DNA of 64,000 bases from Rossellomorea orangium (lineage in GTDB: Bacteria > Bacillota > Bacilli > Bacillales > Bacillaceae_B). Every line of letters begins with the position of its first letter. The stretch's first letter is position 1. This document shows, in pieces, positions 47,959 through 54,418 of the stretch. Under the pieces are notes generated by a model. That model was not told where the DNA came from. It worked only from the letters and a program-made list of their open reading frames with translations, and did no database searches. The position numbers and the translations under genes are program-made. The stretch covers positions 310,001 through 374,000 of the forward strand of contig NZ_JAHWGH010000017.1 in the NCBI RefSeq assembly GCF_019334305.1. Direction: 5' to 3'.

Positions 47959-48171
47959 TTAGAACCAGCGGCAACCACATCTGCGGCGGTTGTCCATTTC
48001 CCCGGCTACATCATTATCTCTGCAACGGCGCACTGCTCTGCAGAAATCTTCTCCTCTGATATAAGCTCTAACAGGAACTCTGAAGTCGTTGTCGGAAGCA
48101 CCTGCAACATCATTGTTTCTGCAGCGGTCAGAAGCTCCTCCAACATTGTTATTATTACGGTAGTTTCCCAT
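47959..48171 (-). CDS. Small Cys/Arg/Asp-rich repeat protein
   Basis: A 70-residue protein with an internal repeat: RCRNNDVAGASDN near residue 16 and RCRDNDVAGEMDN near 50, then an RRRCGCRWF end. It has four to five cysteines, no signal peptide and no membrane segment. A very strong ribosome site (GGGGGAGGTGAG) and a perfect terminator show that it is a real gene. I do not recognise the family. Composition and its place beside spo0A would fit a spore coat or spore-associated protein, but that is inference. Confidence 0.75.
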   Translation of the reverse strand: MGNYRNNNNVGGASDRCRNNDVAGASDNDFRVPVRAYIRGEDFCRAVRRCRDNDVAGEMDNRRRCGCRWF

Positions 48172-48327
48172 CGTCTCACCTCCCCCTATATTGTTTTTGC
48201 ACTACCCTTTATCTTATGCCACCGAGGACAAGCTGTAAGGGCTAACCACCATCTATGAACAAAAGAGGCGATTGCAATAGGGTTTGGTGAGGATTCACGC
48301 AAGAGGAAGAGGAGAACTTAAGCAAAC

Positions 48328-48362
48328 AAAAACCCCCTGAACCGCATGGCCCAGGGGGATTG
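48328..48362 (-). terminator. Terminator of spo0A
   Basis: CCCCCTG pairs with CAGGGGG (48333-48358) across a 12-base loop, and a T5 tract follows on the minus strand. It lies about 55 bp after the spo0A stop codon. Confidence 0.85.
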
Positions 48363-48413
48363 TCATAAATGCATGATTCAATTTGGAAGATGTTTGTATT
48401 ATTTCTTACTCTT

Positions 48414-48509
48414 TCAAGAAGCCATATGCTCCAATCGAAGCTTGTCAGCCACCATGGCGATGAACTCTGAGTTCGTTGGTTTCGCCTTAGACATGCTGAC
48501 GGTGTATCC
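48414..48509 (-). pseudogene. spo0A: spo0A, last 31 codons only (gene split by prophage)
   Basis: Reading the minus strand from 48509 to the stop at 48414-48416 gives [20 protein letters not shown] then [11 protein letters not shown], nearly identical to the end of B. subtilis Spo0A (differences I see: S for T in SMSK and M for K near the end). This is the last helix region of the DNA-binding/activation domain; it contains the alanine (257 in B. subtilis) changed in the spo0A9V allele. Upstream the frame reads HYA instead of the conserved SLF and soon meets a TGA (48537-48539) in phage DNA. The response-regulator domain and most of the DNA-binding domain are absent and must lie at the far end of the prophage, outside the window. 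A 39-codon frame opens at 48533 but has no ribosome site. Confidence 0.9.
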
Positions 48510-48514
48510 GGCGT
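48494..48514. other. Prophage attachment junction in spo0A
   Basis: The change from spo0A to phage sequence falls at or just beyond the codons for GYTVSM. The shared core should lie within CGGATACACCGTCAGCATG on the minus strand. Its exact limits need the other junction, which is outside the window. Confidence 0.7.
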
Positions 48515-48538
48515 AGTGGCGCGGTTTATTCATCCGTC

Positions 48539-48603
48539 AAATTCATCGGCACATTCAGATTCCGACAAATTCATCGCTATCTCACGTAAAAATTCATCGC
48601 TAT
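48539..48603. repeat. Direct repeats between the junction and the integrase gene (possible arm sites)
   Basis: AAATTCATCG occurs at 48539; AAATTCATCGCTAT occurs exactly at 48567-48580 and 48590-48603, 23 bp apart. Related half-copies (ATTCATCCGTC, ATTCAGATTCCG) lie in between or just before. Their place between the attachment core and the integrase gene suggests arm-type integrase sites or sites for integrase autoregulation. Confidence 0.55.
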
Positions 48604-48617
48604 AGGAGGCGCTCAAA

Positions 48618-49640
48618 TTGAACGCTAAATTCACCGTAAAGAAACGGCGAGGTAGGGTTAACGCTAATATTGACCTCGAACAGTCGCTCGAAAAATTCCT
48701 CGACTCAAGGCGGTTGGCTAACAGGTCGGAAAAGACGATCAAAACGTACCGTCAATCCATCGGCAAATTCATCGAATGGCTTGGCGAAAATGGGCTGAAG
48801 CTAACGCCTGATTCAATCACGGAATACATTCGCTACCTGCAATTCGAAAAGCAGCGCTGGGACGACCATCCGACTAGCCCGAACGGCGGGACCGGTATAT
48901 CTCCACGAACGATCAACAATATCGTGCGGAATTTGAAGGTGTTCTGCAACTACTTATATAAGGAAAGAATTATTCCGGAGTTGCCGACGACCAACGTCAC
49001 GTATCAGAAAGAATCGAATGACACTTTCGAAGTATTTTCGGACGAAGACGTAATGAATTTGCTCTCTGCACCAAATCAGCGAGTGTACACAGGATTTAGG
49101 GATTATGTTATGATGCTCGTGCTGACGGACACTGGCATGCGAATCAGTGAAATGACCGGCGTTAAGTTGTCCGACGTAGACTTCGGAAGCAGGCAGATTT
49201 ATATTCGGGCTGAGAACGCCAAGACTCGTATCGGAAGGCTCGTTCCTTTTTCCGCGAGGACTGCGAAGGAGATCGACAAGTTGAACGACATGACCGGAGC
49301 TGAAGACGACGATTATATTTTTATGACGCAGTTCGGCGAAAGGTATTATGCGGACACTTTTGCGAAGATGCTGAAGAAATACGGAAAGAAGGCCGGACTG
49401 ACTGGCGTGCGTGTGTCGCCCCATACCTTCCGGAATTACATGGCGATTAAGTATCTGAAGAATGGCGGAGATCCTTTCTCGCTCATGCGGATACTAGGAC
49501 ACACGGACATGTCGATGACGAGTCGTTACGTTAAGTATTCAAACGTCGATATTAATTCGTTTCATGAAATCGCAAGTCCTGTTCGGTCGCTGCTCGATAA
49601 AGGCAACAGTCGGAAGCGCGGAACCAAACGTTTTAAATAA
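48618..49640 (+). CDS. int: Phage integrase (tyrosine recombinase)
   Basis: 340 residues, XerC/XerD-like. An N-terminal SAM-like core-binding domain (LEKFLDSRRLANRSEKTIKTY..) is followed by the catalytic domain with Arg in DTGMRISEMTG (~175), HTFR (~269), GHTD (~295) and the nucleophilic Tyr in SRYVKY (~304). The start codon is TTG, eight bases after AGGAGG. Its closeness to the split spo0A gene makes it the enzyme that integrated, and could excise, the element. Confidence 0.94.
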   Translation: MNAKFTVKKRRGRVNANIDLEQSLEKFLDSRRLANRSEKTIKTYRQSIGKFIEWLGENGLKLTPDSITEYIRYLQFEKQRWDDHPTSPNGGTGISPRTINNIVRNLKVFCNYLYKERIIPELPTTNVTYQKESNDTFEVFSDEDVMNLLSAPNQRVYTGFRDYVMMLVLTDTGMRISEMTGVKLSDVDFGSRQIYIRAENAKTRIGRLVPFSARTAKEIDKLNDMTGAEDDDYIFMTQFGERYYADTFAKMLKKYGKKAGLTGVRVSPHTFRNYMAIKYLKNGGDPFSLMRILGHTDMSMTSRYVKYSNVDINSFHEIASPVRSLLDKGNSRKRGTKRFK

Positions 49641-49641
49641 G

Positions 49642-49676
49642 AAAAAACCCGTCGTCATTTCACGGCGGGCTTCTTT
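49642..49676. terminator. Bidirectional terminator after int
   Basis: CCCGTCG pairs with CGGCGGG (one G-T pair) at 49648-49669. A run of six T on the minus-strand exit and CTTCTTTG on the plus side suit both int and the convergent zinc-ribbon gene. Confidence 0.75.
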
Positions 49677-49677
49677 G

Positions 49678-49839
49678 TTATTGCGATTGATAACACGTTC
49701 CGCAGTAAATCTTCCCGTAAGCTTCATACGTCTCATTGTCGCTCAAGCTCTGCCGACATTCATCGCACTCCTTCGTATTCCCATACCGCCTGTCGTGATC
49801 GTACATGGAACCGGAATTGCCCGTCTTGTAGTCGCTCAT
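49678..49839 (-). CDS. Small zinc-ribbon-like protein
   Basis: A 53-codon gene beginning MSDYKTGNSGSMYDHDRRYG with two cysteine pairs, CDEC (residues 25-28) and CGTC (46-49), spaced as in a zinc ribbon. AAAGGGG lies ten bases before the ATG, and the terminator lies directly after the stop. Function unknown. It is probably the last gene of the minus-strand module. Confidence 0.65.
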   Translation of the reverse strand: MSDYKTGNSGSMYDHDRRYGNTKECDECRQSLSDNETYEAYGKIYCGTCYQSQ

Positions 49840-49872
49840 GTTGTCGCATCCCCTTTCCGTATTACTTCCAAT

Positions 49873-50172
49873 TTATGCTAACGACTTTTGCGCTAGAACC
49901 CGATTCAACGCCTTCCTCCACAGCCACAACTCGTCAACCAAATCGCTCAATCCTAGCGTAGTCTCACGCAGGTCACAGGCGTGCTCAGACTCCCTATATA
50001 CGGTGAATACGCCCTTCCAAGCGTAATGTATTACCGTGATTTCCTCGACGCCGTATCGCCCTTCCTGCGCCATTGTGACGTACCACTTCTCGCCTTGATC
50101 GTCCCACTCCGCATGCTCATCGAATAACAGTAGGAATTTCCGAATGTCTGACTTGCGTCGTATTGTCGCCAT
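49873..50172 (-). CDS. Hypothetical prophage protein
   Basis: 99 residues, soluble, rich in Trp and acidic residues (KWYVTMAQEGRYGVEEITVIHYAWKGVFTVYRESE). The start ATG has GGAGGGG before it and lies inside the end of the ATPase gene (56-bp overlap), suggesting coupled translation. I do not recognise a domain. Confidence 0.65.
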   Translation of the reverse strand: MATIRRKSDIRKFLLLFDEHAEWDDQGEKWYVTMAQEGRYGVEEITVIHYAWKGVFTVYRESEHACDLRETTLGLSDLVDELWLWRKALNRVLAQKSLA

Positions 50173-52537
50173 GCTGTTCCCCCTCCATCTTCGATTGTTT
50201 TATCCGATCCTCCACCTTGCCCGGCAGCTTCGTAATAAATCGCGCATACCCTTCCCGACACTTCACGTAATTCATCGAATGGTACGGCTTCATATTCGCC
50301 AGGTCTTCCGCCGTGAACGGGTACAGTTCGTCTTTGAGCTCGCGATAATTATCCTTGTCACAACCGGCGATTAACATATAAGACGTATTGGCCGACCGGA
50401 GCTCCCTGCGCATATGGGCGAGCTGATTAATGTAGTGGCACGATATGATCGGCTTGCAGATAAATTTCGCAACCTGCGACAGCTTCGACGTCATAAACTT
50501 TTCCGTATTCTCTACCTGATAAATTTCGTCAATTACGAGGTTCACTTTTCGCCGCTTACTTTTATCGCGAATCTTATCCGCCCGTATCTGAAGCGCCAGC
50601 CATATTTTCGTAATCCAGTACGTTGTGCAAATGTCGCGCTCGCCTTGCGTTGGAAACTTCGATTCGGGCATCCGGATACAGATAACTTGATTCCGCTGCA
50701 TCTCCTCGACTAAATCGACGTTGTGGTCCATCGATTGCTTCAGCATGAGCTCCATCTGCGTATTACGTTTGAGCACCGACAGGCGATCGATAATGCCGAC
50801 GATTAACTGCAGTCGAGTCCCGACTATTTCGCCGTCCTTCACGTCGTCCAGTTCCCGTAGCGATTCCATATACTCCGACATAAACTCGTTCTGACCGGCC
50901 GGTACTTTTCGCAGATACTCATGGCGCTTACTGACGTTCTGCAATACTGAAAACACGTCGCGAATGGATCCGTTATTGATAAACACCGTCAGGCTTGCCG
51001 CCTCAAGGTAACGTTCCATCTTAGGCGATAATCGGCTTTCGTCTACGTTAATCGCGTTAATCAAGGCGAGCAGGTTTGCAGTCTGTCGCTTAGCATTTTC
51101 GTACTGAGCGAATGGGTCAGCCGTGAATCCCACCTCGTTATAGCCGAGCCCTTGTATTTTCGCCGGATTGGAGTTGTCGATGTTGAGCACTTTGTCGGCC
51201 GGAAACAGTGCGGAAATTTCATCGCTGAGCTCGTTGTTTTCGATAAAGTCGAACAAGATGACGCATTCGTCTGCCTCAATCGCATCGATGCAAAGGTTTC
51301 CGATAAAATTCGATTTCCCTGCCCGCGTTGGTCCGATCAGTAACGTGAGAAGGTTGCGATAATGCTCATAGTCGCTGAGGTAAGCCGCCTGTTTGACACC
51401 GCGATAAGTTACTTCGCCAATATTCATTACTCCTTTCCGCAAGTCCTTAGGCACCTGCGTCTCCTGCGTGTTAATCTTCTCGATAAAGTTATAGCGTTCG
51501 AGCACGTCACGGCCAGGCATGGCGATGAAATTCTGCGCTTCCAAGTCGCTGACTTTGTTGACGCTTGCTCCGGCGATTTTATATTCGATCGGGCTGACCG
51601 CCTTCCTCAACGGCTTTGCAATTAAGCGATTGTCGTCCGTGATTGTTTCGAATGACTGCGTGACTGCCTTGGCGTTATTTCGCTGACGTAACTTATCGCT
51701 CGACTCGCTCATCACGGCGATTTGGGTATCGAGCACCACCGCCGCCCCTTTCTTGCGCGTTGATTCGCTGATTTGCTGACCGCCATTGAGCCGGTCGACA
51801 ATGCGTTCGAGTGAATCGTCAGCCTTTTCTTTCTTACCGCCAAGCACTTCGCCAATGTCGTCAAGCAGCCCGGCGAGTATGCCGAAGCCTAGTTTCAGCG
51901 CATAAGCGACGCCTGTTTTATTGCGATCAGTCGGCAGGTTCCGCTTCACTTTTCGCATCGTGTTTTCGTAGGTCGACCGCCAAGTGAATTGCGATGTAGG
52001 TACGAAGTTATAGAACACCGCCACTTTGTCGCCTTCTTCCATTATATCTACGACGTTCAGTTTCGAATTGAGCAGGTCGTTGTCGCGTCGGTCGGCGGCG
52101 AGGCTTAGCGCATCCTCCTTCGCATACTCGAGCGAATATTGTGTAGCCGTCTCGCTGAAAGTGGGCAATTCGCTAGCCTCCTTCACTGTTATGCCGGACC
52201 AACTGTCGCTGATTTTTTCCTTGATTAGCGATAAATACTGCTTAGGAATGACGAAGTAAAACTCGACTTTGTTGCGTTCGATATAAACGTAGTAACCGAC
52301 TTTCGCCGCAAGCTCAAGCGAATACTTAGTGCCGAGCAGGAATTCGCGGCCTAGCGCCTTGATTACCTTCGCCTCCTCTGTCCGGACGCTTTGTATGAGA
52401 TTGCGATAAAGGGAAGCGATTGCCCTGGCGATCTTATGCGTGTTGTTATTGCGGATGGAATTGTTTGGCGTGAGTTTGATAAACGTATAAGTCGGTTTGA
52501 TTACGTTGACGATTTCGCTGAATTTAACTCTCTCCAT
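50117..52537 (-). CDS. HerA/TraG-type ATPase, conjugation-like
   Basis: 806 residues. The N-terminal half (1-390) has no domain I can name; about 225-260 is followed by charged, linker-like sequence. The C-terminal half is a P-loop ATPase: Walker A GPTRAGKSNFIGN near 403, an FDFIENNELSDE strand, Walker B VNLVIDEIYQVENTEKF near 667, then SCHYINQLAHMRRELRSANTSYML, typical of the TraG/VirD4/VirB4 and HerA group that drive DNA or protein through membranes. This differs from terminases and from the FtsK-like proteins of some Bacillus phages. It follows M23 and membrane-protein genes, so it is probably the motor of a small secretion module. GGAGGAGGG precedes the ATG. Confidence 0.8.
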   Translation of the reverse strand: MERVKFSEIVNVIKPTYTFIKLTPNNSIRNNNTHKIARAIASLYRNLIQSVRTEEAKVIKALGREFLLGTKYSLELAAKVGYYVYIERNKVEFYFVIPKQYLSLIKEKISDSWSGITVKEASELPTFSETATQYSLEYAKEDALSLAADRRDNDLLNSKLNVVDIMEEGDKVAVFYNFVPTSQFTWRSTYENTMRKVKRNLPTDRNKTGVAYALKLGFGILAGLLDDIGEVLGGKKEKADDSLERIVDRLNGGQQISESTRKKGAAVVLDTQIAVMSESSDKLRQRNNAKAVTQSFETITDDNRLIAKPLRKAVSPIEYKIAGASVNKVSDLEAQNFIAMPGRDVLERYNFIEKINTQETQVPKDLRKGVMNIGEVTYRGVKQAAYLSDYEHYRNLLTLLIGPTRAGKSNFIGNLCIDAIEADECVILFDFIENNELSDEISALFPADKVLNIDNSNPAKIQGLGYNEVGFTADPFAQYENAKRQTANLLALINAINVDESRLSPKMERYLEAASLTVFINNGSIRDVFSVLQNVSKRHEYLRKVPAGQNEFMSEYMESLRELDDVKDGEIVGTRLQLIVGIIDRLSVLKRNTQMELMLKQSMDHNVDLVEEMQRNQVICIRMPESKFPTQGERDICTTYWITKIWLALQIRADKIRDKSKRRKVNLVIDEIYQVENTEKFMTSKLSQVAKFICKPIISCHYINQLAHMRRELRSANTSYMLIAGCDKDNYRELKDELYPFTAEDLANMKPYHSMNYVKCREGYARFITKLPGKVEDRIKQSKMEGEQHGDNTTQVRHSEIPTVIR

Positions 52538-52538
52538 A

Positions 52539-53225
52539 TTAACGCCCTCCTCCCGGTATTAATCGCAGTAATATATTCGTCACAATCAACACGCCTGCCC
52601 ATCGGCCGCCGTCACGCCAGCCCGCAACTTTCAGCAGAATAAGTATCGCCGAGCCGACGAGCGTGAACGCCATAAGCAGGTCGGTTAATGCGTCCATGAT
52701 TCCAAGCGCGACTTCAGTAGCTATGTCGGCTGTCTTATCGCGAATGGATTCGGTCGGCGACCAAAGTAAGCCCGGATGCTTATCGCCCGTGTCGTTGAGT
52801 AGCTTCGTAATAATGCCCGGCTGAACGTGCTGACCGCTTATGCCTGCGACCTTATCAGCGATGGGAGTCGGATCGAGCCACTCTCCGCTTGAGCTATCGC
52901 GCAAGGCGAAGTGTAAATGCGGACCTGTTGAGAGCCCCGTATCGCCCGATATGCCGAGAGTTTCGCCCTGCCCTACCGATTGCCCTAGCCGGACGTTAAC
53001 ACCGCTCATATGCCCGTATATGGCGCGTGTGCCGTCGTCTAGTTTAACCGACACTCCTCGCCCGATTGCGTCTGAGCCGTCGTACACTCGGTCGATGACG
53101 CCTTTGCCGATTGACCTCAGCGTTGTACCTTCTGGCATGGCGAAATCGATTCCGTGATGAGGCTCGAAGTCGCGTACCGGTGACAGCTCGCCGAATTTAC
53201 TTGTGAGCCGGAATTTCATCGCCAT
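52539..53225 (-). CDS. M23 metallopeptidase with C-terminal membrane segments
   Basis: 228 residues. The LytM/M23 domain occupies about 1-125: HHGIDFAMPEGT with the first zinc His and Asp, IYGHMS, and GPHLHFAL with the last histidines. There is no N-terminal signal peptide. The C-terminal 75 residues contain two hydrophobic helices (LLMAFTLVGSAILILLKVAG and WAGVLIVTNILLRLI). An N-terminal peptidase with C-terminal anchor is unusual for an endolysin but fits a wall-opening component of a transfer or injection apparatus. It is two bases upstream of the ATPase gene. Confidence 0.85.
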   Translation of the reverse strand: MAMKFRLTSKFGELSPVRDFEPHHGIDFAMPEGTTLRSIGKGVIDRVYDGSDAIGRGVSVKLDDGTRAIYGHMSGVNVRLGQSVGQGETLGISGDTGLSTGPHLHFALRDSSSGEWLDPTPIADKVAGISGQHVQPGIITKLLNDTGDKHPGLLWSPTESIRDKTADIATEVALGIMDALTDLLMAFTLVGSAILILLKVAGWRDGGRWAGVLIVTNILLRLIPGGGR

Positions 53226-53356
53226 TTCCGTTCACCACCAATCCGACACTTTACCGCGTGAATTCCTATATCGATGATACCTCCTACGACCTTCATGCCT
53301 ACGATATACGGCAGTGCTTTTAACATTAAAGCCGTTGTTGCAGCTCCGGTTAGCAT
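53216..53356 (-). CDS. Tiny hydrophobic protein, 46 residues
   Basis: MLTGAATTALMLKALPYIVG with a further hydrophobic stretch (MKVVGGIIDIGI) and a basic end. It starts right after the stop of the previous small gene (TAAATG) with GGGGTG before it, and overlaps the M23 start by ten bases. These tight junctions support a real coupled gene. Function unknown; probably membrane-bound. Confidence 0.6.
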   Translation of the reverse strand: MLTGAATTALMLKALPYIVGMKVVGGIIDIGIHAVKCRIGGERKWR

Positions 53357-53476
53357 TTACATCACCCCGTCTTTGAAAAACGTTTCCCAATCGATCAGTA
53401 CCGACTTGTTAGTAACCGCCAAGTACGCCTTGTGCGCCATGAATGCGGTGAAGATAACCGTTTTAATCGTAACCAT
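53357..53476 (-). CDS. Tiny protein, 39 residues
   Basis: MVTIKTVIFTAFMAHKAYLA then a polar end (VLIDWETFFKDGVM). AAGGGTG precedes the ATG, five bases after the membrane-protein gene. It ends where the 46-residue gene begins. No family recognised. Confidence 0.55.
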   Translation of the reverse strand: MVTIKTVIFTAFMAHKAYLAVTNKSVLIDWETFFKDGVM

Positions 53477-53481
53477 TTTCG

Positions 53482-53862
53482 TCACCCTTTCTTTAAATCT
53501 GCGAATAATTTATCGACTTCATCCATGCCGAACGGGAAGGCGAGTAATAGCAGATAGACTAATAGATACGAGAAGAAATGTTTTTTCGCCCCGTCAAAAT
53601 CGCCAGCGCCGACGGACTTAATCGTATCAATTCCGCCTTTGAATATGATGATCCACTTGCCGATGTCGAGTATTTTGTAATATAGAACGTTTGCCTTGGC
53701 GTCAATGGCCGAAGCAGCGAAGGAAATGTCTGCGCCCGTGACGAGTAGAATGACCGCCGACCCTGCGATTTGATATTTGAAGCCGTGCCGTTGCCAGTGA
53801 GTCGGGCGCTGGTATTCTCCGCGAACAAACTCGCCGAAATTAATTCGTTCTGTTTTGCGCAT
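53482..53862 (-). CDS. Membrane protein, VirB2/TrbC-like topology
   Basis: 126 residues. A basic N-terminal tail (1-30), a hydrophobic segment ending in a signal-peptidase-like SFAASA near 50, then ANVLYYKILDIGKWIIIFKGGIDTIKSVGAGDFDGAKK and a last hydrophobic helix FSYLLVYLLLLAFPFG, with a charged end. The order (leader with Ala-rich cleavage region, then two hydrophobic helices with a small polar loop) is that of VirB2/TrbC pilins. This is a structural analogy, not an established homology. GAGGAGGT precedes the ATG. Confidence 0.65.
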   Translation of the reverse strand: MRKTERINFGEFVRGEYQRPTHWQRHGFKYQIAGSAVILLVTGADISFAASAIDAKANVLYYKILDIGKWIIIFKGGIDTIKSVGAGDFDGAKKHFFSYLLVYLLLLAFPFGMDEVDKLFADLKKG

Positions 53863-53983
53863 ATTGTCGTACCTCCTCGATGAAAAAATCGGTTACTAAC
53901 CGCATGTGTACTTGCATTAAATCTCCCGACCGCGCATAAGTTGGCAGTGAACAACGCCGACGACCTTGGCGATAGTGTGTCAT
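53840..53983 (-). CDS. Tiny protein coupled to the RHH gene, 47 residues
   Basis: A 47-codon frame starting MTHYRQGRRRCSLPTYARSG. Its ATG overlaps the stop of the RHH gene as ATGA, and its end overlaps the start of the membrane-protein gene by 23 bases. Coupling signals are good, but the sequence has no known motif and may be only a translational bridge. Confidence 0.4.
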   Translation of the reverse strand: MTHYRQGRRRCSLPTYARSGDLMQVHMRLVTDFFIEEVRQYAQNRTN

Positions 53984-54210
53984 AATTTAATACCGTTGAG
54001 CGACGTCAGACTTACTCGGTTAGTGACCGGCTGAGCTGGCGTCTTTTCTTTGCGATAAGGCGTGACATCAATAGTTTCCATATCACGTTGAATGAGACGT
54101 TTTATATATCCGCTGAAATTCGGGTATCTATCGCAGTGACTTTTGAGCTGACGTTGGAACGGATCCAATACGTTAAAGCTGACCGACTTGTTGACGATTT
54201 CTTTCGCCAT
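53980..54210 (-). CDS. Ribbon-helix-helix-type DNA-binding protein
   Basis: 76 residues. NKSVSFNVLDPFQRQLKSHC (residues 7-26) gives the beta strand and first helix and NFSGYIKRLIQRDME the second helix of a ribbon-helix-helix domain, as in small plasmid and conjugation regulators. A flexible Pro/Thr-rich tail follows. GGAGGTG precedes the ATG. It is the first gene of the minus-strand module and probably regulates it or binds a DNA site for transfer. Confidence 0.7.
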   Translation of the reverse strand: MAKEIVNKSVSFNVLDPFQRQLKSHCDRYPNFSGYIKRLIQRDMETIDVTPYRKEKTPAQPVTNRVSLTSLNGIKL

Positions 54211-54418
54211 AGTGCGACACCTCCGTGCGAGTTATTAAATAGTTAACGACCGGCGATAATGAGCGATAGCGAAAAGGAGATTCGTAGGGCTGCGTCGAAA
54301 GTTATTAAGTAGTCGTTATCTAGTTAATATATCTATACGCGGATGGGCGAATATCTTGCACGTCCATGTAAAATAAATTGTGAAATTTTTCATTACGGAT
54401 GGGAAAGGAAGATTTGCG
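54211..54418. promoter_or_regulatory. Divergent control region between the RHH operon and the XRE gene
   Basis: 208 bases without a gene. AGTTATTAA(A/G)TAG occurs at 54230-54242 and 54300-54312; TAGTTAAC and TAGTTAATA are related words nearby. These are candidate operators for the XRE or RHH protein. I could not fix promoters with confidence. Confidence 0.45.

Noticed and set aside
48414..48533. 39-codon frame ending in the Spo0A C-terminus as an independent small gene
   Set aside because: No ribosome site before the ATG, and 31 of 39 codons match the end of Spo0A; it is a gene fragment created by insertion.
48490..48620. tRNA gene as the phage attachment site
   Set aside because: Many phages use tRNA genes, but no cloverleaf or tRNA 3' end is visible here; the flanking sequence is clearly spo0A.
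50117..52537. Large terminase subunit or FtsK/SpoIIIE-type translocase
   Set aside because: Motif order and the region after Walker B resemble TraG/HerA proteins; no nuclease domain of a terminase and no FtsK gamma domain is seen, and it is not next to portal or capsid genes.
53559..53954. 131-codon minus-strand frame overlapping the VirB2-like gene
   Set aside because: It is in another frame of the same strand over a better-supported gene with a GAGGAGGT site and clear membrane segments; composition is unlike a protein.
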